A stretch of 10,977 nucleotides of DNA from Halobacteria archaeon. GTDB taxonomy: Archaea > Halobacteriota > Syntropharchaeia > Alkanophagales > Methanospirareceae. This document shows, in pieces, positions 6,371-10,977 of the stretch. The notes beneath the pieces were generated by a model. The model was not told the DNA's origin, did no database searches, and saw nothing but the letters and a program-made list of their open reading frames with translations. The stretch lies in the NCBI GenBank assembly GCA_029932715.1, contig JAOZPO010000033.1, positions 1 to 10,977 of the forward strand. The letters are read 5' to 3'. Position 1 is the first letter of the stretch. The number at the start of each line of letters is the position of its first letter. The position numbers and the translations under genes are program-made.

Positions 6371-7708
6371 TTATTTCAGCCCTTTCATCATTTTACCCAG
6401 TGGCATCCCTTTCATACCCGGCATTTTCCCTCTTCCCGATGACATGCTTTTCATCATCTTTTGCATCATCTTGTGATACTTTATCAGCTCGCTTACCTCC
6501 GCAGTTGTTATCCCTGAGCCTCTTGCTATTCGCTTCACCCGTGAGCCGTCTAATATCTTCGGCTCGCTCCGTTCAGCCTTCGTCATCGAATCCATAATCA
6601 CCTTGAACGTCTTTAGCTTGTCCTCTGTTACTTGATACATCGAGGCGTCAAGCTTGATACCAAATCCGCCTAACGGCAGCATCTCCATCAATTTTTTAAA
6701 CGGACCCATCTTTTTCAACGTCTCTAACTGCTGATACAAGTCATTTAACGTGAATTTACCCTTTAAAAAGTCTGTATCTATGTCCTCCTCCCTCAGACTC
6801 TCCTCCGCCATCTCTATCAAAGACTTTATGTCACCCATTCCGAGCATACGTGAGAGGAACCTATCGGATTCGAATTTCTCGAGATCATCTACCGTTTCAC
6901 CCGTGCCCACGAATGCGATCCCGGTATCCGTCTCTGATACTGCGGAAAGCGCTCCACCGCCCTTGGCTGTACCGTCCATTTTGGTTATTATTATTCCTGT
7001 AATCCCAATCGCATCGTCAAACGCTCGCGCCTGAACTGATGCTTGCTGACCTATGCTCGCATCCAGTACGAGGATACGCTGTTCGGGTTTTACTTTAGCC
7101 CTTAGCTCATGTATCTCTTCTATCATCTCCTGCTCCAGCGCATGCCGCCCCGCAGTGTCTATTATTTTGACATCGTACTTCTCAAATTCTTCTACTCCCG
7201 CCTTTACTATCTCTACTACTCCTTTGCCCTGTGGCAGATTGGCAGAATCGAAAAAAGGAACTCCGATTCTATCACAGAGCTGCCTTAACTGCTCGGATGC
7301 CGCAGGTCGGTACACATCGGCACAGATAACCGCGGGTTTCAAACCCTTCTTCTGGAAATATCTCGCAAGTTTCGCACATGTGGATGTTTTTCCGGTACCA
7401 TGCAAGCCGACCATCATTATCTTCTGGGATGCTAAAGGTACCTCCACTGCCTTACCCAAAACAGTCATCAGCTCTTCATAAACTACCTTTATTACGTGCT
7501 CCCGTGGGTTCAGCACCATTTTCTCCTTTAAACTGCGTTCGCGTATGCGATTTGAAAGCTCCTTCACCAGTGCAATCTTAACATCCGCCTGAATCAAAGC
7601 TCGCTGGATGTCACGCACGACTTCATCTACTATATGCTTGTCTATCCTATTCGACATTGCTATCTTCCGGACCGTCTCCTTCAACGAGTTGCTCAACTTA
7701 TCTAACAT
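6371..7708 (-). CDS. srp54: Signal recognition particle GTPase SRP54
   Basis: SRP54 binds signal sequences of nascent membrane and secreted proteins and, with 7S RNA and FtsY, delivers ribosomes to the membrane. All parts of the 445-residue protein are visible: the N domain helical bundle (1-90), the G domain with P-loop GLHGTGKTST at 101-110, DVYRPAA at 131-137, DTAGRH at 184-189 and TKMDG at 242-246, and the methionine-rich M domain from about 320. The M domain carries the RNA-binding helix-turn motif RVKRIARGSGIT (390-401) and a Met/Lys/Gly-rich tail. The DTAGRH-x-L-E form is the archaeal one. The P-loop is unusual: most SRP54/Ffh proteins have Gln where this has His103, and GSGKTTT where this has GTGKTST. 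The ATG has GGAG at 7717-7720, eight bases upstream. Length and order are normal. Confidence 0.95.
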   Translation of the reverse strand: MLDKLSNSLKETVRKIAMSNRIDKHIVDEVVRDIQRALIQADVKIALVKELSNRIRERSLKEKMVLNPREHVIKVVYEELMTVLGKAVEVPLASQKIMMVGLHGTGKTSTCAKLARYFQKKGLKPAVICADVYRPAASEQLRQLCDRIGVPFFDSANLPQGKGVVEIVKAGVEEFEKYDVKIIDTAGRHALEQEMIEEIHELRAKVKPEQRILVLDASIGQQASVQARAFDDAIGITGIIITKMDGTAKGGGALSAVSETDTGIAFVGTGETVDDLEKFESDRFLSRMLGMGDIKSLIEMAEESLREEDIDTDFLKGKFTLNDLYQQLETLKKMGPFKKLMEMLPLGGFGIKLDASMYQVTEDKLKTFKVIMDSMTKAERSEPKILDGSRVKRIARGSGITTAEVSELIKYHKMMQKMMKSMSSGRGKMPGMKGMPLGKMMKGLK

Positions 7709-7803
7709 TTTTTACGCTCCTGTGTCACTCAACTTAATTAGATCATCTTTTTGTGATAGATAACGCTACAAAAAATACACTTTGAGTATTAGCAAATAAT
7801 TTT

Positions 7804-7845
7804 TAGATAAAAAAAATAAAAAAATAAAAGATAAAAAAAATAAAA
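7804..7845 (-). terminator. Oligo-T terminator of the mtr operon
   Basis: Immediately after the mtrH stop the minus strand has five successive T runs (T4, T8, T4, T7, T8) broken by single A or ATC. No GC stem is present. Repeated oligo-T tracts are the known archaeal intrinsic termination signal, so the operon very likely ends here, separating it from srp54. The rest of the gap to the srp54 start (7709-7803) has no gene. Confidence 0.75.
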
Positions 7846-8838
7846 CTATGCCGACATAGTTGTGTACGGATGCGGCTCCTGGAGTTCGATCTCGTGTTCT
7901 GTTTGCGCTGCCTCACCGACAATCATGTCTATCATCCCTACGAGCGGGAACACCGTTGACGCGTGCTCTATTGGGCCATACAGGATGAAGTCATTACCCA
8001 GGAGAGCTGGAATAACGTTACTGCCTACGTCACACATCTTGAACGCCTCTGCTCCGGGTCCTATCCACACACCTCTCTCCGGATGTTCGGAATGCTCCTT
8101 CCGGTATTGCTTTATCCACGTCCACGCAGAAGGTGCATTGTGTATACCCAACCCACAGGGTATGCCCCATTTCGACTTGAATACCATCGCGCATGCACAC
8201 GTAGACCCTGCCCCTGCACCAATGGGCAGCGTGGCAGGATCAATCAAAGGCTTTGTTATTCCACATTCCTTACCTATCGTCAGTATGCCCTTTTCAACGC
8301 CTCTTATCTTGATCGAGCCTGCTCCTGTCTCCATTAAATCCGCTCTACCCGCTACTGTTGCATCTTTCGGATTGAAAGACAATAGAATGGAACTTTCTAA
8401 CGAGCTGTCCCTGACTATATCGTATTCATCGTCGGTTATAGACATGTTCAGCGAATTGTAGATTGCTTTATCTGTTAGCCCTACTTCATCGCAATATTTG
8501 AGCCCTGCCAGCTTCGCCTCCGGAACGGTAGAATCAATCAGGAAAGGACTGTCACTCTTCTTTACGCAGAACTCTATCTCTTTTATCATTGCCTCTTCCG
8601 ATTCTGAGAATATCTGCATCCAGCATGGATTACCCGTCGTATCAGACATCTCATCCTGCATATTTATCAGTTCTTCAGCTTTCTTCTCGTCAAATATGCC
8701 TTTATCTGGGTCCTCAACGATATCATGGTTCGCGTAGAATATCGTACCCGCTAAAACTGTTGCCACTTCCCCGGGCTGGCCACCTACCTTCGTCTTCCCT
8801 ATTTCATATATATCCTGTTTCCTATCAAATACAAACAT
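7846..8838 (-). CDS. mtrH: Tetrahydromethanopterin S-methyltransferase subunit H
   Basis: MtrH is the peripheral catalytic subunit that moves the methyl group between methyl-tetrahydromethanopterin and the cobalt of the MtrA corrinoid. It has the expected start (MFVFDRKQDIYEIGKTKVGG), then SGxx-barrel landmarks: ANHDIVEDPDKGIFD, SPFLIDST, ADLMETGAGSIKIRG, GAGSTCACAMVFKSKWGIPCGLGIHNAPSAW and GNDFILYGPIEHA. The C-terminus (about 290-330) is slightly longer than in the homologues I remember. Its 330 residues contain no membrane segment, matching a cytoplasmic subunit docked on MtrA and MtrG. It is the last gene of the operon, 39 bases after mtrG, with an excellent ribosome site (GAGGTGAT). In a methanotroph the same enzyme would run in reverse. 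Confidence 0.96.
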   Translation of the reverse strand: MFVFDRKQDIYEIGKTKVGGQPGEVATVLAGTIFYANHDIVEDPDKGIFDEKKAEELINMQDEMSDTTGNPCWMQIFSESEEAMIKEIEFCVKKSDSPFLIDSTVPEAKLAGLKYCDEVGLTDKAIYNSLNMSITDDEYDIVRDSSLESSILLSFNPKDATVAGRADLMETGAGSIKIRGVEKGILTIGKECGITKPLIDPATLPIGAGAGSTCACAMVFKSKWGIPCGLGIHNAPSAWTWIKQYRKEHSEHPERGVWIGPGAEAFKMCDVGSNVIPALLGNDFILYGPIEHASTVFPLVGMIDMIVGEAAQTEHEIELQEPHPYTTMSA

Positions 8839-8847
8839 CTTTGCTTT

Positions 8848-8855
8848 ATCACCTC
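8848..8855 (-). promoter_or_regulatory. Near-perfect Shine-Dalgarno site of mtrH
   Basis: GAGGTGAT on the minus strand matches the complement of the archaeal 16S rRNA 3' end, nine bases before the mtrH ATG. It fixes the start at 8838 and implies strong independent initiation for this soluble subunit. Confidence 0.7.
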
Positions 8856-8877
8856 TTCTTACTTATTTTACTTATAT

Positions 8878-9147
8878 TCATGCAACTATAATAAACAACA
8901 CATATAGGAGTACCCCTACTACCACACCATACAAAGTCCCTATTGCGAATCCTAATTTCTCTCCCTGTTTTTGTGCCAGCTCACCAGCCACAAACTCTAC
9001 TTTCTCGTCCATCACTTTTAATCTATCCAGCAATTTCGTATGCTCGGGTGGTGTAATTGCAATTGGAACAGGAGCGGCTAACTCCTCCAGCTCCTCTTCC
9101 AGCCTCTTCAGTTCCTCCTCTTCTTCTCCTTTTTCCTCTTCTGCCAT
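8878..9147 (-). CDS. mtrG: Tetrahydromethanopterin S-methyltransferase subunit G
   Basis: MtrG is a small single-pass subunit of the Mtr stalk. The core after residue 33 matches the family: PPEHTKLLDRLKVMDEKVEFVAGELAQKQGEKLG, where a short coiled coil leads into one transmembrane helix (about 67-88, AIGTLYGVVVGVLLYVLFII). The N-terminus is extended by an acidic, Glu-rich helix (residues 3-23) followed by a Pro/Ala linker, making the protein 89 residues rather than the usual 70-80. The ribosome site GAGGGTAAG precedes the ATG. It stands in its canonical position just before mtrH. Confidence 0.9.
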   Translation of the reverse strand: MAEEEKGEEEEELKRLEEELEELAAPVPIAITPPEHTKLLDRLKVMDEKVEFVAGELAQKQGEKLGFAIGTLYGVVVGVLLYVLFIIVA

Positions 9148-9179
9148 TATTCTTACCCTCTTTTTCTTTCCTTTTACCC

Positions 9180-9389
9180 CTATGCACTACTCATCAACAC
9201 AACTTTCAAGCCAGCAAGCGCCATGCTTATTAAGATACCCACTGCAAGCCCTTTTACAAACCCTACCCAGAGTCCAGCGGCAAACCTTGAGTCTTTCCCT
9301 ATAATGATTACCAGTTTCTTCAGGTCTTCAATCTTTGCCGTTATTACCGATGTCTCGGGCGTTTGTTGTACTACTTTCTGTGGTGGCAT
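9180..9389 (-). CDS. Small single-pass Mtr subunit resembling a detached MtrA C-terminal tail
   Basis: A 69-residue protein occupying the slot where mtrF normally lies. By eye it matches the C-terminal membrane tail of canonical MtrA better than MtrF: PETSVITAKIEDLKKLV (11-27) parallels the MtrA stretch that begins with Pro-Glu and runs into a coiled segment, and RFAAGLWVGFVKGLAVGI (35-52) parallels the MtrA phrase with 'AGIHAGKVQG' before its transmembrane helix. A single membrane helix spans about 43-66. MtrF and the MtrA tail are related in general shape, so a divergent MtrF remains possible, but the clear MtrF signature is found at the end of the preceding gene. Its ATG follows the mtrA stop without any gap, with GGGGTGAT inside the end of mtrA. 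Confidence 0.8.
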   Translation of the reverse strand: MPPQKVVQQTPETSVITAKIEDLKKLVIIIGKDSRFAAGLWVGFVKGLAVGILISMALAGLKVVLMSSA

Positions 9390-10148
9390 TCAGATCACCC
9401 CCGGTAACGACAAGTAAATTAGCGGTAGAAGGATCAGAATAGCTAATATAAATCCCGCTATCAGTCCAGGGATTGTATTCTTTGAAATCGCCATTGATAA
9501 CTTGTAATCACGTGCTAACATCTGAGATTTGTATCTTATGTCTTCCACCGAATCAGCGATTACACCCATGAAAGGATCAGCAGGCATAGCTAAAGGAAGT
9601 TCTATCTCTGCTGCTACCTCTTCCTCTGCTTCTACTTTCACTACCATCGGGTCTTCAGGAAAAGCACCCGGGTCTCTTGACACGCACTCCTGTATCTTCG
9701 CTTTTATCGCACCCGCGTCCTCGCTGCCGAGCATGTCAATCAGTTCCACCTGTTGTCTCAATCGCTCTACCGCTTCGATAGGCGCGTTCTCAATGAAAGG
9801 TATTGCACCTGCTGCATCTACTATCTTATGCGATTCAGAATCTATACCCTTTGCATGCATTGCCTTCAGCGAACCACCGCATATATGCCCGGGAACTTCA
9901 GGTCCTGCCAGTATATAGAACCTTATGTTTGGATTGCTAACAATATTAGCTATCTGCTTCTCCAAACCGATGTTCTCTGTCTTACACGCTCCTACCATCG
10001 CTGCACCCGCACTGAGGAAGTCTGCTATTACGTCATCTGAAAAGTGCCCGCCTGAGGAAGATACCACTACTGGATTCTTTGGATCGCCCACTGTATAATC
10101 GCCTGTTGCTACGGGCCAGCCCTCTGCCGGTTCTTTCTTCTCTACCAT
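9390..10148 (-). CDS. mtrA: MtrA corrinoid subunit fused to an MtrF-like membrane anchor
   Basis: MtrA carries the 5-hydroxybenzimidazolyl-type cobamide that accepts the methyl group and hands it to coenzyme M. Residues 1-171 are a clear MtrA domain: MVEKKEPAEGWPV, CKTENIGLEK (55-64), SNPNIRFYILAG (71-82) and GHICGGS with His88 in the place of the known cobalt-ligating histidine, then GAIPFIEN (114-121) and DPGAFPEDP (159-167). After an acidic linker (172-184) the protein changes: GVIADSVEDIRYKSQMLARD (195-214) and the transmembrane helix at about 227-247 are the MtrF pattern, not the usual MtrA tail. MtrA-MtrF fusions are documented for some archaea. At 252 residues it is slightly longer than normal MtrA. 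It starts three bases after the mtrB stop with a strong GGAGGTG site. Confidence 0.92.
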   Translation of the reverse strand: MVEKKEPAEGWPVATGDYTVGDPKNPVVVSSSGGHFSDDVIADFLSAGAAMVGACKTENIGLEKQIANIVSNPNIRFYILAGPEVPGHICGGSLKAMHAKGIDSESHKIVDAAGAIPFIENAPIEAVERLRQQVELIDMLGSEDAGAIKAKIQECVSRDPGAFPEDPMVVKVEAEEEVAAEIELPLAMPADPFMGVIADSVEDIRYKSQMLARDYKLSMAISKNTIPGLIAGFILAILILLPLIYLSLPGVI

Positions 10149-10150
10149 TG

Positions 10151-10459
10151 TTATGCACCTCCTAACCCCAAACCATACAATACAATCGCTATTAGCAATA
10201 CGCCAAACATCAAACCAAGCATCAGCATTGTGATGAAGCCCGCTATATTCGTTATCCCTTCGCGATTGGGCTGTGCCATTTTGTATGTAGTTGTAGGAGT
10301 GAGGATGTCAAAAAGCTCGTCTACCGCTCTTTCTAGAGTCCCCAACTGCTCATCTATTGGCCCCAGACACACTTTATATACGCCTGGCTTTGCTTCCCCT
10401 ACTGTAAGCGTTGCATCGTCCAAAACAACTCCGAATTTCTCATTTATTGTTAGTACCAT
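10151..10459 (-). CDS. mtrB: Tetrahydromethanopterin S-methyltransferase subunit B
   Basis: MtrB is a small single-pass subunit of the Mtr complex. The 102 residues have a soluble N-terminal half (GVVLDDATLTVGEAKPGVYKV, then a leucine-rich helix around 38-52 ending FDILTP) and one C-terminal transmembrane helix at about 71-96, after the PNREGI turn. Order and length fit the family. It begins 15 bases after mtrC with a GAGGGGTGT ribosome site and ends two bases before mtrA, so the three genes are translationally linked. Confidence 0.93.
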   Translation of the reverse strand: MVLTINEKFGVVLDDATLTVGEAKPGVYKVCLGPIDEQLGTLERAVDELFDILTPTTTYKMAQPNREGITNIAGFITMLMLGLMFGVLLIAIVLYGLGLGGA

Positions 10460-10474
10460 TTTTACACCCCTCTC

Positions 10475-10977
10475 TTAGCCTCCTAATGTCTTTATCATAC
10501 CTGTGCCCACGACCTCGTATGACTCTTCCAGACACGCCTTTACGTATGCCCTGTAAAAGACCACCCATACAATTGCACCGAGCACAATCAGCGATGCACC
10601 CTGAACTGCACCCAAAGTCATTACTGTGATTAGACCCAGGATGATGCAGTTTATGCCTCCTATCTCGATAGCCATAAGTAACGTTCTTCCTCTTCTCTCG
10701 TCAGCACCAAGGCATGAATTTAATGGCTGGAGCATCCCGAACCCTGCCATAATGAACATAAGTGCGACAAAAGCTACGGGTGGTACGGTTCCCAGTACTG
10801 GTTGTCTCAATATGGTATCGGCGTCCCATGTTCCCCCAATGATAGAACATTCCAGTATTATCGCCAGTGTCCCTGCAACTGCCAGTTCCATCATTCCTCG
10901 CTCTAAGCCCGGTATTTTCATGTTTATGAACTTATCGCCGTTTGCAAGTATCCCACTGACATACCCAATGACCGCCT
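10475..10977 (-). CDS. mtrC: Tetrahydromethanopterin S-methyltransferase subunit C, C-terminal part
   Basis: MtrC is one of the large multi-pass subunits (with D and E) thought to form the sodium-translocating part of the complex. The frame is open to the right edge of the window, so the start is missing and about 166 C-terminal residues are present; the ATG at 10921 is internal, because the upstream codons still read as MtrC (GDKFIN before MKIPGLERGMMEL). Further matches are AAGTL-like AVAGTLAI, the loop FGMLQPLNSCLGADERRGRT and the ending EVVGTGMIKTLGG. Several transmembrane helices are visible. mtrD and mtrE are expected next, outside the window. Confidence 0.93.
   Translation of the reverse strand, partial: AVIGYVSGILANGDKFINMKIPGLERGMMELAVAGTLAIILECSIIGGTWDADTILRQPVLGTVPPVAFVALMFIMAGFGMLQPLNSCLGADERRGRTLLMAIEIGGINCIILGLITVMTLGAVQGASLIVLGAIVWVVFYRAYVKACLEESYEVVGTGMIKTLGG

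Noticed and set aside
7862..8461. A 199-codon open frame on the plus strand inside mtrH
   Set aside because: It is the antisense shadow of mtrH; the Cys/Ser/Pro-rich translation has no motif and mtrH is certain.
9180..9389. Calling the 69-residue gene mtrF from its position alone
   Set aside because: The MtrF signature is at the end of the preceding mtrA gene, and this protein looks more like the MtrA tail, so no symbol was given.

Overview
The window comes from a methane-metabolising archaeon, either a methanogen or an anaerobic methanotroph of the ANME type. The evidence is most of the operon for the membrane-bound methyl-tetrahydromethanopterin:coenzyme M methyltransferase (Mtr), plus a CfbD-type enzyme for making the nickel cofactor F430, an archaeal-type SRP54, and archaeal TATA boxes and oligo-T terminators. 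Base composition and the unusual mtr domain layout make an ANME-1/Methanophagales-like lineage a reasonable guess, but nothing in the window proves it.

Layout, left to right. Positions 61-646 hold two decayed minus-strand genes: a DUF5615 PIN-like toxin with a single-base frameshift, and before it a PPC/DUF296 protein that appears to have lost its middle. Next are cfbD (minus, 689-1804) and a divergent stand-alone trpF (plus, 1936-2613). Convergent to trpF is a cysteine-rich radical SAM protein (2682-3668), preceded by a small helical-repeat protein with its own strong promoter (3740-4345). Then come a methionine-rich lipoprotein (4609-5577), a CDP-alcohol phosphatidyltransferase for membrane lipid synthesis (5684-6301) and srp54 (6371-7708). 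All of these except trpF are on the minus strand.

The right third (7846-10977) is the mtr operon, read leftwards as mtrC (cut by the window edge), mtrB, mtrA, a 69-residue membrane protein, mtrG and mtrH, with tight spacing and strong Shine-Dalgarno sites. A long oligo-T terminator follows mtrH. mtrE and mtrD would lie beyond the right edge.

The most interesting observation is a domain rearrangement. The MtrA corrinoid domain does not end in its usual tail but in a segment that reads like MtrF. The small gene in the normal mtrF slot reads like the missing MtrA tail. The gene count is close to canonical, but the membrane anchors look exchanged. MtrA-MtrF fusions are known in some archaea; the detached tail is my own reading.

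Functionally, Mtr moves the methyl group between tetrahydromethanopterin and coenzyme M while translocating sodium ions, and F430 from the Cfb pathway serves methyl-coenzyme M reductase in the neighbouring step. SRP54 and the lipid enzyme are general membrane-biogenesis genes and need no special link to Mtr.
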